Positions 1 to 9,000 of a stretch of DNA of 37,434 nt are shown piece by piece (within the stretch, counting starts at the first letter, position 1; the number at the start of each line of letters is the position of its first letter). A program made the position numbers and the translations under genes. Below the pieces are notes generated by a model that had not been told where the DNA came from, did not search any database, and was given only the letters and a program-made list of their open reading frames with translations. Origin of the DNA: Candidatus Margulisiibacteriota bacterium. GTDB taxonomy: Bacteria > Margulisbacteria > Termititenacia > Termititenacales > Termititenacaceae. The stretch lies in contig JAIRZV010000016.1 in NCBI GenBank assembly GCA_031267055.1, positions 1 to 37,434 of the forward strand, written 5' to 3'.

Positions 1-130
1 ACGTCTGGAGCGTGATGTCACAGTGCATCTGGCTGGCGGAGTTTTAAAAATTTCCTGGGACGCTGACGATAATCATGTGTCGATGTCCGGCCCGGCTTTT
101 GAGGTTTTTAAAGGCGAGGTGCTCTTGTAA
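1..130 (+). CDS. dapF: Diaminopimelate epimerase, C-terminal end (partial)
   Basis: This is the 3' end of a gene that starts outside the window. It is read from base 2 and stops at TAA 128-130. The 42 visible residues include VTVHLAGGVLKISW, then VSMSGPAFEVFKGEV. This matches the closing strands of diaminopimelate epimerase, whose family typically ends with GG.L.I.W...V.M.GPA..VF.GE. The enzyme converts LL- to meso-diaminopimelate in the cytoplasm, the last step before lysine or peptidoglycan precursors. The catalytic cysteines lie upstream and cannot be checked. The next gene, dapL, makes the LL-isomer this enzyme uses, and its ATG follows the stop directly, which supports the call and points to translational coupling. 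Confidence 0.82.
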   Translation, partial: RLERDVTVHLAGGVLKISWDADDNHVSMSGPAFEVFKGEVLL

Positions 131-1315
131 ATGGTCGAACGCAATCCTAATTTTGCCAGACTGCAAGCCGGTTATTTATTTCCCGAGATCGCCAGACGCC
201 GCCGCACTTTACTGGAGAAACAGCCTGACGCCAAAATTATCAGTCTTGGTATCGGCAATACTACCGAACCGTTGACGCCAGAGATCACCAAAAGCTTGGT
301 GGACGCGGCCGCGCGGTTGGGCACGGCGGACGGTTATTCCGGCTACGGCGATGAACAAGGGCTGCTTGCCCTGCGCGAGCAAATTGCCAAAGTTTTGTAC
401 AAAGACCTGATCCATGCCGAGGAGATCACTATTTCTGACGGCGCGAAATGTGATATCGGGCGGCTGCAAATTTTATTTGGCAGCCGGGCAACTGTGGCCG
501 TGCAGGATCCAGCCTATCCGGTCTATGTCGACGGCTCGATCATCGCCGGCGCGGACTCCGGTTTACAGTACATGACCTGCCGGCCGGAAAATAATTTTTT
601 TCCGGACTTGAGCAAATTGCCACGCGTGAACTTGATCTATTTCTGCTCGCCGAATAATCCCACCGGCGCAGTGGCGACCAAAGCGCAGCTGGTGGAATTG
701 GTAAAATTTGCCTGCAGGAATAAATCTATAATAATTTTTGACGCGGCGTACAGCGAGTTCATCGCGGACAGGGATTTGCCGCGGAGTATTTATGAAATAG
801 ACGGCGCGGACGAGGTGGCGATAGAGGTCAATTCTTTTTCCAAATCGATCGGCTTTACCGGTGTGCGTCTGGGCTGGTGCGTGGTACCGCGGAAATTAAA
901 ATTTGCGGACGGCACGGAAATACTCCAAGACTGGACGCGCGTTATTACCACGCTTTTCAACGGTGCGTCGAATATCGCCCAGTATGGCGGTTTGGCCGCG
1001 CTGACCGCGACCGGCCGTCAGGAAACCCAAACGCTGATCGCCTATTATCGGGAAAACGCGCGGCTCATCCGTGAGGGTTTGCAGGCTTTGAATATTCAGA
1101 CCTACGGCGGTGTAAACTCTCCGTATATCTGGGCGCATTTCCCGGCGCAAAAATCCTGGGATGTTTTTGCGAAAATTCTTAATGAAGCCCAGGTCGTGAC
1201 CACACCGGGCGCCGGTTTTGGCCCGGCAGGCGAGAGTTTTATCCGCTTCAGCTCATTTGGCCGCAAAGCTGATGTACAGGAAGCAATGCGGCGATTGCGG
1301 CCGGTTTTGGCTTGA
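131..1315 (+). CDS. dapL: LL-diaminopimelate aminotransferase
   Basis: A fold-type I PLP aminotransferase of 394 residues, close to the usual 400-410 of DapL. It converts tetrahydrodipicolinate plus glutamate directly to LL-diaminopimelate, bypassing the acyl-intermediate route. Visible family motifs in order: GIGNTTEPL near residue 40, GYSGYGDEQG near 70, SDGAKCDIGR near 102, DPAYPVYVD near 125, the SPNNPTGA loop near 173, DAAYSEF near 204, and NSFSKSIGFTGVRLGW with the PLP-binding lysine at residue 238. The start is the ATG that abuts the dapF stop. GAGGT at 116-120 lies 10 nt upstream, inside dapF. The gene ends TGA at 1313-1315. dapF-dapL form a two-gene lysine/peptidoglycan unit. No clear terminator hairpin follows. 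Confidence 0.94.
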   Translation: MVERNPNFARLQAGYLFPEIARRRRTLLEKQPDAKIISLGIGNTTEPLTPEITKSLVDAAARLGTADGYSGYGDEQGLLALREQIAKVLYKDLIHAEEITISDGAKCDIGRLQILFGSRATVAVQDPAYPVYVDGSIIAGADSGLQYMTCRPENNFFPDLSKLPRVNLIYFCSPNNPTGAVATKAQLVELVKFACRNKSIIIFDAAYSEFIADRDLPRSIYEIDGADEVAIEVNSFSKSIGFTGVRLGWCVVPRKLKFADGTEILQDWTRVITTLFNGASNIAQYGGLAALTATGRQETQTLIAYYRENARLIREGLQALNIQTYGGVNSPYIWAHFPAQKSWDVFAKILNEAQVVTTPGAGFGPAGESFIRFSSFGRKADVQEAMRRLRPVLA

Positions 1316-1449
1316 TGTCTCACTTACGCTCGACACCCCACCAGTCTGCCGCTTACGCGCCAGCCAGCCTTAGTAAAGGAGCCAATATGCTGATTCTGCA
1401 ATCTTTTGCCGTGGTAAACTCAGACAATTGGTTCGAATTTGTGTTGTAG
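1315..1449 (+). CDS. Small ORF ending in the direct repeat, possible gene remnant
   Basis: A 44-codon ORF starts at the ATG overlapping the dapL stop (TGATG) and ends TAG at 1447-1449. A better supported internal start is ATG 1387, with AAAGGAG at 1375-1381 five bases upstream, giving 20 residues. The peptide ends VNSDNWFEFVL. Its last 14 codons and stop lie in the 45-bp repeat, so the same C-terminal peptide is also encoded at copy 2 (2907-2951). The simplest reading is the 3' end of an older gene that was the target of, or was duplicated by, insertion of the neighbouring cassette. I recognise no family. It may not be translated. Confidence 0.25.
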   Translation: MSHLRSTPHQSAAYAPASLSKGANMLILQSFAVVNSDNWFEFVL

Positions 1450-1450
1450 G
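1406..1450 (+). repeat. 45-bp direct repeat, copy 1 (left end of AbiE cassette)
   Basis: Bases 1406-1450 are identical to 2907-2951. The flanks differ at once on both sides (1405 T against 2906 C, 1451 C against 2952 T). The repeat starts TTGCCGTGGTAAACTC and ends GTGTTGTAGG, and closes one base after a TAG stop. It contains an imperfect stem (ACAATT with AA-T-TTGT) around GGTTCG. The two copies enclose the antitoxin-toxin pair exactly. Confidence 0.93.
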
Positions 1451-1508
1451 CCTATTCCGACATAGCGGTGGTCAAGGAACAATCGACGGTCACTGTTGCT
1501 TTCTTAGC

Positions 1509-1550
1509 AAAATGTGTTATATTTTTGTATAATAATGTGTTATATGTTTG
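1509..1550 (+). promoter_or_regulatory. Promoter with duplicated operator-like repeat for the AbiE pair
   Basis: A perfect -10 box TATAAT lies at 1528-1533, with a weak TAGCAA at 1505-1510 at 17-bp spacing as possible -35. The -10 is bracketed by two copies of AATGTGTTATAT (1511-1522 and 1534-1545), 23 bp apart start to start, about two helical turns. The similarity extends to 17 of 19 bases (1509-1527 and 1532-1550). A winged-helix protein bound here would cover the promoter, as expected for autoregulation by an AbiEi-like antitoxin. Binding is inference. Confidence 0.6.
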
Positions 1551-1565
1551 CAAAGGGGTTTTGGT

Positions 1566-1979
1566 ATGGCTAGAAGATTATATAACGGCAATTTAACAGT
1601 AGAGGATAGGATTTTGGCGCGAATTAACCGCTCCAGAGCAGCCGTTTTTGTACCCAAAGATTTTCAGGACATTTCTTCCTATCCGCAGGTTTTGCGTGCC
1701 TTGAAACAGCTTGTGAAAGACAGGAAAATCGTCAGATTTGGCTATGGCTCTTATGCTAAAGCAAAAATAAATCCCTTTGACAACCGCTGCTATCCCGCGC
1801 AGGATATGGTCTCCGTAGTGAGGGAGCTTTTTGACAAACTGGGCATTGACTGGGATTACTCGCAAGCGGTCAAGGATTACAATTTAGGATTGTCGATGCA
1901 GATGCCAATGAAAAATTTTTTTGTGTTAAACACCCGTTTTAACCGTAACTTGAAAGGAGCGGAGGAGCTTTATGCCTGA
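1566..1979 (+). CDS. AbiEi-like / DUF6088-type winged-helix antitoxin
   Basis: A 137-residue protein, probably the antitoxin and transcriptional autorepressor of a type IV AbiE-like system. Residues 25-67 (AAVFVPKDFQDI, then VLRALKQLVKDRKIVRFGYG) have the winged-helix pattern of DUF6088/AbiEi antitoxin domains: an opening block in which a helix follows 'VF.PKDF', a recognition helix, and a wing ending in a tyrosine-rich strand. I chose ATG 1566 because AAAGGGG (1552-1558) lies 7 nt upstream. A TTG 18 bases earlier would place that Shine-Dalgarno inside the gene. The end overlaps the toxin start by 8 nt, the usual coupled arrangement. It is likely repressed by its own product through the repeats around its -10 box. 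Family assignment comes from pattern and neighbour, not from a database match. Confidence 0.78.
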   Translation: MARRLYNGNLTVEDRILARINRSRAAVFVPKDFQDISSYPQVLRALKQLVKDRKIVRFGYGSYAKAKINPFDNRCYPAQDMVSVVRELFDKLGIDWDYSQAVKDYNLGLSMQMPMKNFFVLNTRFNRNLKGAEELYA

Positions 1980-2886
1980 CCAGCAATTGCTTACACAGGT
2001 AGCACAATTCTATGGCTTTCCAGACATCGAGTTTGTGAACAAAGATTTTTATGTGGTGGAAGTCCTAAAAATGTTATCCACCATTCAGCCGGATGTCTGC
2101 GATTTTATTTTTTCCGGCGGCACCTGTCTGTCCAAGGCATACAATTTGATAGAGCGTATGTCCGAAGATGTGGACATAAAAGTTCGTTTGCAAAATAACA
2201 CTATGAGCGCCGGAGTTCTAAGAAAAACCCTGAGCAAAACTAAGCATCAGATAGAGATTGAATTAAAGAAAATGTTTCCGCGGTTTTCCGAAACTGATAT
2301 TTCCGCTGACCATGGCAACAGGCATATTGCCTTTAATATTACTTATCCTGCTGTCCGAGAAACGCCAGTGTTAAGGAACGGCATCAAACTTGAGCTTACT
2401 CAGTCCACGATTAGGCTTGTGCCGATAGCCAAGCCGATCAGTTCTTTGATTACCACAGCCCGGAAAAATCACCCTGATATTGCGGAGTTCTTATGCGTTG
2501 ATCCCTTGGAAACGCTTGCGGAAAAAATTGTCGCCCTACTGAGAAGGATTTGCGCCAGACTGGAGACCGGCAAGCAAAAATTCGATCCAGCGCTTATCCG
2601 CCATGTTTACGATATTCAGGTTATCTACTCTAAAATTGATACTAAAAAACTTGTGCCATTGGCAAGAGAGATAATCCAGCAAGACGCAGAATCTTATCGG
2701 ACCTGGCATCCAAAATGGTCTGCCGATCCGGCCGTTAACACCAAACTTGCTTTGGCGGAATTGAAACAGAATGAATATGCGGATATGTTTGAGAAATATA
2801 CTAAGGTGATGATTTATGCCAGGAAAATACCGAAATATAGCGAAGCATTAAAAACGGTTGCCGAAATTGCGGAAAATATATTTTAA
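1972..2886 (+). CDS. Nucleotidyltransferase AbiEii/AbiGii-family toxin
   Basis: A 304-residue protein of the AbiEii/AbiGii nucleotidyltransferase family (PF08843 type), the toxin of type IV pairs that halts growth, classically on phage infection. Visible motifs: SGGTCLSKAYNLIERMSEDVDIK at residues 48-70, with the glycine pair at 49-50, Ser54-Lys55 and metal-binding E65-D66-x-D68. IKLELTQ follows near 138-144, then LETLAEKIVALLRR with Lys185, and RHVYDI at 210-215. Length and motif order are typical and no key residue is missing, so it should be active. GGAGGAG (1961-1967) precedes the ATG by 4 nt inside the antitoxin gene, and the reading frames overlap by 8 nt. The gene ends 20 bases before direct-repeat copy 2. 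Confidence 0.9.
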   Translation: MPDQQLLTQVAQFYGFPDIEFVNKDFYVVEVLKMLSTIQPDVCDFIFSGGTCLSKAYNLIERMSEDVDIKVRLQNNTMSAGVLRKTLSKTKHQIEIELKKMFPRFSETDISADHGNRHIAFNITYPAVRETPVLRNGIKLELTQSTIRLVPIAKPISSLITTARKNHPDIAEFLCVDPLETLAEKIVALLRRICARLETGKQKFDPALIRHVYDIQVIYSKIDTKKLVPLAREIIQQDAESYRTWHPKWSADPAVNTKLALAELKQNEYADMFEKYTKVMIYARKIPKYSEALKTVAEIAENIF

Positions 2887-2906
2887 AACGATCAAAGCAC
2901 AGGCGC

Positions 2907-2951
2907 TTGCCGTGGTAAACTCAGACAATTGGTTCGAATTTGTGTTGTAGG
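2907..2951 (+). repeat. 45-bp direct repeat, copy 2 (right end of AbiE cassette)
   Basis: Identical over 45 bases to 1406-1450. It begins 20 bases after the toxin stop codon. In the frame of copy 1 it again encodes AVVNSDNWFEFVL followed by TAG, which suggests that the repeat was once the 3' end of a protein-coding target. Confidence 0.93.
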
Positions 2952-2977
2952 TATAAATTGTGCCTTTTAGGGTATTC

Positions 2978-3005
2978 TTTTCCTAACGTGAATAGTATTT
3001 AAAAT
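2978..3005 (+). promoter_or_regulatory. Possible promoter of the giant-gene operon
   Basis: TAAAAT at 3000-3005 matches 5 of 6 bases of a sigma-70 -10 box. TTTTCC at 2978-2983, 16 bp upstream, is a weak -35. Transcription would begin near 3012, just before the stem-loop at 3015-3065 and about 75 bases before the giant gene. The -35 is poor, so this is tentative. Confidence 0.3.
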
Positions 3006-3014
3006 AATGTGGGA

Positions 3015-3065
3015 CGATTTCAGGTTACTTACGATATATTAGTAAGAACTAAAGCCTGAAACTCG
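3015..3065 (+). promoter_or_regulatory. Stem-loop in the leader of the giant-gene operon
   Basis: The outer stem is CGATTTCAGG (3015-3024) pairing with CCTGAAACTCG (3055-3065), ten base pairs with one bulged C at 3062. An inner stem pairs CTTAC (3028-3032) with GTAAG (3042-3046), extended by two A-T pairs across a bulged A at 3027. The loop is GATATATTA and there is a CTAAAG internal bulge. No U-tract follows, so it is not an intrinsic terminator. It ends 8 nt before the Shine-Dalgarno GGGAG (3074-3078). It may act as a 5' stabilising element, protein-binding site or ligand-sensing leader. It matches no riboswitch that I recognise. Confidence 0.5.
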
Positions 3066-3085
3066 AAAATGTTGGGAGTAAGGTA

Positions 3086-6000
3086 ATGTATCAGTATTTG
3101 CTTAAAGTGATCTCCGATAGAGTAGGTCCGCCGGACAGAAGGGAGATTGCTAACTCAAATGTTCCAAATGCTAATAATGCCGAGACTGGATTAGTAGATG
3201 CATATGGGAGAGAACTGGATGCTCGTTCTCCGGCCACTGTGCGCTTGCGTTTGGCAGACGGGACTATTGTTGACGCTGCGGTTTTAGATTATGTGTATGC
3301 CGGACAACAAGTAAAACTTCTTACCGATGGAGCAGGTCGGCCTTTGTTTATTGCCAAGCCTACCGGTTATGACGTGCACGGAAATATTGAATACGAATTT
3401 ATGGAAGTTGTGCGTGATGCCGCCGGAGCTATTCACGGACAACGTATAAAAAGAATACTACTCTTAAATGCCGACGGATCTATTTATCGAACCATAAAAG
3501 AAGAAAAAATAATCCTTAACGACTCTGATTTATCAAGAGTGGTTGTAATTGGCACAAATACTGCGGCGCGGCAAGCTTCGGAAAATGAGCGAAACGGGTT
3601 TGCCGAGGATGGTACCGAGTTTAATGTTAGCGAGCTAAGTAAAGAAATCGGCACCACTTTTAATCTGCGAGTGTACAAAGATGGAGCCGCCGGGGAAGCT
3701 CCTAGTGTTTACACGCGGATAATAAAATTTGGAAACAGTTCGGTGGAAAATCTGGCTGTTTTTGATAAAAATGGGCTTCTTTACGTGGTTATGCCGGGTA
3801 AGGCCGCGGAAACATGGGAACTTCATAGTGCTAGATTTAAGGATGAAGTTCAGAACATGGTAATTATCGGGGCAGAAGTAACCGGCAGCTCACAGGTGAG
3901 TTTTGCCGGGGCGGTTGTGGGGGCTGAAGCGGCACAGATTATGCCGAAAAATAATGCTGCGGCTGCTACTATTAGCGACAATCATATTGAGCCTTCGGGT
4001 TTGACAACAACTCTCACGCAGGCCGGAGAATATTTTCGAGATAATTATAAAGGTCATTTGGCGATAACCCAAAGTCGTAACCCGGCTCATGCTTTTAGAA
4101 AAGAAATAGGCAAAGAAGGCGGCGATTATGATATTGATATATATCCTATTGTTGAAAGGTTATACGAAAAATCGGCTACAAACAAAGAGCTATTGACAGT
4201 AATAGAGGCGATGAACAAGAGCGAAAAGAAGAAGCTGTTGCACTGGCTAGAAAAGAGAGCCAAGGAACTGGAAAAGAAGGTCGAAGAGACTGAACTGTTG
4301 GGTGGTATTAAAAGATATCCGCTGCGCGCTACAGCAGATATTTTAATGCAGCTATTCTTGCGTACGCTGGCGCCGGAGGCTGGCGTTGGTTCGGAGGCTT
4401 TACTGGGCGCGATTAATCAGATGGTTTACAGTTATTTCGGCGGTTCGATGAATTACTTTTTCAAAAGCATGATGGACTACAGCAAAGAAACTCATTATGC
4501 AGATAAGAGCGGCGGCAGTTCATTTGTGCTTGCTATGCATGGTAATCCAGAATTGGGCAGGTTTTTAGGGACAATACCTAAAGAATACACTAGAGAATAT
4601 GTGAACACGGAAGATGCAGCTGGCCGGTATGGCGATACCGGTATTGTCTTGAAAAAACAAGGAGATGGGAGTATTGATTTCCGTTTTAGTTACGCGACAT
4701 CTTTGCAGGACGCCAGAGAGTTTGGGGTTTACATTAACGGCTTGATTGCCCGCGCCGAGCGTGAGCTGGCTGATCTCAAGACCCGAAATTCTGAATATTC
4801 GGCCAAAGAGCAAGAAATCTTTGCGCGCCGCGAGGCTGAGCTGGAAAAATTGAAAGAGTCTTACGGCAAAGATGCTCATGGCCGAGATATAGGTTATTTG
4901 GCACGGGCCGAGAAACTGCTGGATAATTTTGATAAAGAGCTGGAGGCTTTAACGGCCGAATACAAAGACATAGTTGCAGCGCAGGAGCTGCTTGGCAGTT
5001 TGTATTCTATTCGCTATGCCGCGGACAGGCGTTTTTCTTTGTCCGACGCCGGACGCCGTGACCGAGGCTGGGCCGGAATCTGGTATTTTCAACTGGATAA
5101 AAAGAAACCTTTGACTCTGCCAAAGGAAATACAGGATCATAAGGGTGTATATATTCATGAAAAAAATAATATATTACAAGTCAATTATTTTCTGACTAGA
5201 GCTGAGCTGGATGAGTATTTAGTACCGGCTTTGAAAAATGCTGGTTATAGCAATGATTTTATTGAAAAAGTCCGGATTGGTTTCAAAATTGTTGAGTCTG
5301 CCTATTATGCCGAGATTGCCAATAGAGGGCCTTTCACCGAATTGCCGGCGGATCAGCGGCAAAGACAGGTGACGGAAGTCGCCGCTTTCACCAGCGTGAT
5401 CTATGATCTGCCGATCGAGCATCTGTATATCTCATTTATGCAGGAAGAGTATTCACTGCACAAAGTGACGCTTGCTATTCAGGCCAACAGCCCCGAGGAA
5501 ACGCATAGCGCTAACGCTTATGGCAATGCCGCTCATGCCCGCGAGAGAGAGACCAGAGCTAACGCGGTGAACGATACTATAATGACCAGATACAGCAAGG
5601 GACGTTTGGTGCATTTGCTGGAAGAATTGATGTCCGAGATTAGCAAAAAACATATTGAGATCGGCAGCAATCTGGACAATATACTGGAGTCGATCGTCTA
5701 TATGTTTGACGCCAGTAAAACACAATCCCAAGCCGAGCGTCTGCTGGCGGTCAAGGAAATTGTGTTAAATTTTCTGTCCGGCAATTTGGACACCAAAGAA
5801 AAACGCATCGCCACTTTGCAGGCCGCGATCCAGATGGATGATTTTGTTTCTGCCGACGCGCAGAGAAATGAACTGCTCAGTCATAATTACCGTTTATTGG
5901 GGCTTATATTGGCCGATCAGCATGGCCGCCGTATCCCGTGGAATATGATACTTGATGAAGTGCTGCAGGACCCAAGAATTTTTCCGGCGGACGACCGCGA

Positions 6001-9000
6001 GCGCAGCATAATGACAGTTGGTTTTCAGAAGTTAAATATGTTCCAAAACGAAAATGCCGGTAAACGGGGTGCGGTTCCTTACAAGCATCGAGGAATAGTT
6101 ATTAACGATCTTAACGGATACGATCCCGAAACGGAATTTCCTTTAAGGCAGGCCTTGCGCGAGGTCTTGGCGGAAGAACTGAAAAAAGGCCTGATCCTAG
6201 AGGCGCAGATAGACAATACTGTAAATCTCTTGATCACCGCTACGGAGTGGCAGGAAAAATCCGTTCCGCGTATCGCAGAGATCATGAGCGGTTTTTGGAC
6301 GAACGGCCAATTATCCATAGCCGAACAGGACGAATTGCGCGGGCTGTTGCTCCAGTATTTTGCCGTGGATGCCGATGAGATGCAGCGGATCATCAATGAC
6401 TTGATCGCCAATAAAGAAGCGATTAGAAATCGTGAACAACTTTATCTCGATACAGACATCGGCTCAAATCATATCAATCAGATCAATGCTGAAAACTTGG
6501 GACTTAAAGCCTATCTGGGCGTGTACGGTTACGCGCGTGGCTACAATATTTACACCAAGGGTTCCTCTCGTCCCAATATCAGCGAGGCGCTGGCTGCCAA
6601 ACCAAAAGGAGAGAAATTTAGCGAAAAGGAGATTAAAGAATTATTTGGCGCGGCTTTTATGGATTACATGTCCGGCCGTACCGGATCGGACGGCGGCATA
6701 AATGAAGTAACGCGCTGGATCGAGTCAGAACATCTGCTTCTGGGTTTTTCCGACTTGCGCCGCCAGAATGGTATGCAAAAAGCTAGAGAGAGTCGGATAA
6801 TAGATCCGACTTTTGGCAAGCTTAGGCGCAGGCTTGGTTTGAGCGACATAGATAATCAACTCTATTTTCCTGAAAGTCATGGCGAGTTGTATCAGGAATT
6901 AACGCATGTGAAAGAGACGCAAAAAATTCATAACAACGGCACAATGGCCTCCTTGAGCAAAGATAGCCTTGATCATATTGTTAGGAATTATGACACGATA
7001 GGCTATGAGATCATGTCAGCTGTGGCTGAATATGAAGACACAGCTTCGATCGATGCGACTATCGAGAAACTTAAAGCTGCTGGTTTCAATGTTGTTGATT
7101 TAAAGAATATTGAGCCAGAAACTGATAAGGATAAACAGGAATGTATCTATGATCTTGATAAGAGAACAATTACCGTAACGCCAAATGTGGAAGAGCTACG
7201 CAAAACTATAATCAGAGAATTGGACGGGGACAGCCACAAGATCGTGAGTTACAAAAACGGCATGTTTACAATTGAATTTGATGAGGGCACTGAGGGTATG
7301 GCACTATGGTTAGCGGATAGTCTAGAAGCGAAAGGATACACCGCCCGTGCTAACACTAGATGGGTTACAGTCGAGTCCAATATCAATTTGATAACCGACA
7401 TTTTGGGCGCGGAAGGGGAAAAGGTGAAGTACAACAGAGAATTAACTTTTGTCACCAATTCGCGGGATTTTATAAAGTTGATTCTGGATGAAAAACTAAG
7501 TCAGGACGAAGCGAAAGTGCTGGTAACGATTTTTAATAGTCACGCGGAATATGTTTCGGATTTTAAAGGCGAAGAAGAAAGGAAAATGAATTATTTGTCC
7601 GAGGCTTTGAGACGAAAGGTTGTGGAAGTTCTGAAGGACCCGCACGTTGGTCTTTACGCCAGTCTTGATGATATGGAAAAGTGGATCAATGACAAAAGCA
7701 AGGAAAACCTCTGGTTTGCTGGTCAGACGCACCGCGAGCAAGTCAGAGCTTTTTGGCGAGATAGACGCGCCAAACTGAAAATTAAATTGAATGAAGCTAT
7801 CAAAGAATTTGCTGGGGATCATAAGGCGGATATAGAGGGTTTTACAAGTATAAATGCCGATACTTTAACCGACCGCTATATGGAGGTTATCGAGGACGCG
7901 CAAAATCTGCTGCAGGCCACGGCTGACGGCATGCTGCTGGAGATCAACCGCGCGGTCGATAACTACAAAGTGATCGTCGGCCAAAATATACTGGCGCCTG
8001 TATCCGCCGCGGCTGGCCAAAATTTGACTGTCCAGCAAATCCTGCTGAATATGCAGATCGACGGCGCTAACAGCTCGCGGGCTGAATTAGACGCTGTATC
8101 TTCCGGGATAGATTGGATGGGAACCAATGATAAGAAAATCGTGGATGCGCTGAAATTTTTGCTCAGCGTGCCAAAGAATGTAAATAAGCCAAATCAAAGT
8201 GGAGCAGTAGATCCTAAAAACATTCAACTCTCTTTTGCGCAGTTGGCCAACGGCCGCAAGCTGGATAAAGAAAATCCTGTCGGCTATCTGGCCGGAGCTT
8301 TGAAACTGGCCGCGGCGCATCAGCCCGGACAAAAATATGTTCGTTCCAAACACTGGAATATTTTTGTTTCTGACCTATTGAGTTCGATCAGCGTCAACGG
8401 CGGCAGAGAAGCTAAAAATTATACCGGCGCAGAAGCAACGATCAAGACAGTGGCAGAATTGGCCGAACATGACGAAGTTAAAAAGATTTTAGAACTGCTG
8501 AAAGGTCTTTCGGAAAACGAGATACAAAGTTTGATCGATCAAACTGTCGCTTGGCTGGAAGCTGAAGCGCGCTACAAGGCCAGTTTGGAGCCTATTCTGG
8601 AAGGCAAAGGCATGTCCCGTGACACGGCTACAGTGCTGACGGATATGTTGTTTGCGCAGGATACTGAAGATGGTTATCGAGGAGAGCTGTCAGTTAAAGC
8701 CAATGCTATAGAGTTTGTGGACACCTACCATAAGGATAGTTATCCCAAAGGGGCGCATACCACAGGAGAATATGAAATGCCGGACGGCACAAAAGGAAAT
8801 GGGCTCATACTGAACAATGGTATTTTAAGAGATTATATTAAAGCGAGAATTGACGCTCAGTCCGCGCCTAAACGCGCTGAGCTGGATTCTTGGAAGCGCG
8901 AACAGGAATCCATGTTTAACATTATCCGCATTTCGCCCAAATATGACAGCACTTTTAAGCCGGAAACTTTCAACGGGTCTTACATTGGCCTGACGCCGTT

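Larger units (their letters stand above)
1406..2951 (+). mobile_element. AbiE toxin-antitoxin cassette bounded by 45-bp direct repeats
   Basis: Two perfect 45-bp direct repeats flank a self-contained unit of about 1.5 kb: promoter with operator-like repeats, antitoxin gene and toxin gene. No transposase, integrase or terminal inverted repeat is visible, so movement would have to be driven from elsewhere or by homologous recombination between the repeats. The cassette sits between a housekeeping operon (dapF-dapL) and the giant-gene operon, both on the same strand. Abi-type pairs are commonly carried on mobile DNA, which fits. That the unit was inserted as a block is inference from the repeats. 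Confidence 0.55.

Noticed and set aside
1425..1450. GGTTCGAATT in the direct repeat, resembling a tRNA T-loop
   Set aside because: The flanking bases do not form a T-stem, and no acceptor stem, anticodon arm or CCA end can be built around either copy.
1548..1565. TTG start for the antitoxin
   Set aside because: It would place the AAAGGGG ribosome-binding site inside the coding region. ATG 1566 fits better.
1406..2951. Integron gene cassette with attC sites
   Set aside because: The repeat lacks paired RYYYAAC and GTTRRRY core sites and no integrase is present. It is a perfect direct repeat rather than a variable folded site.
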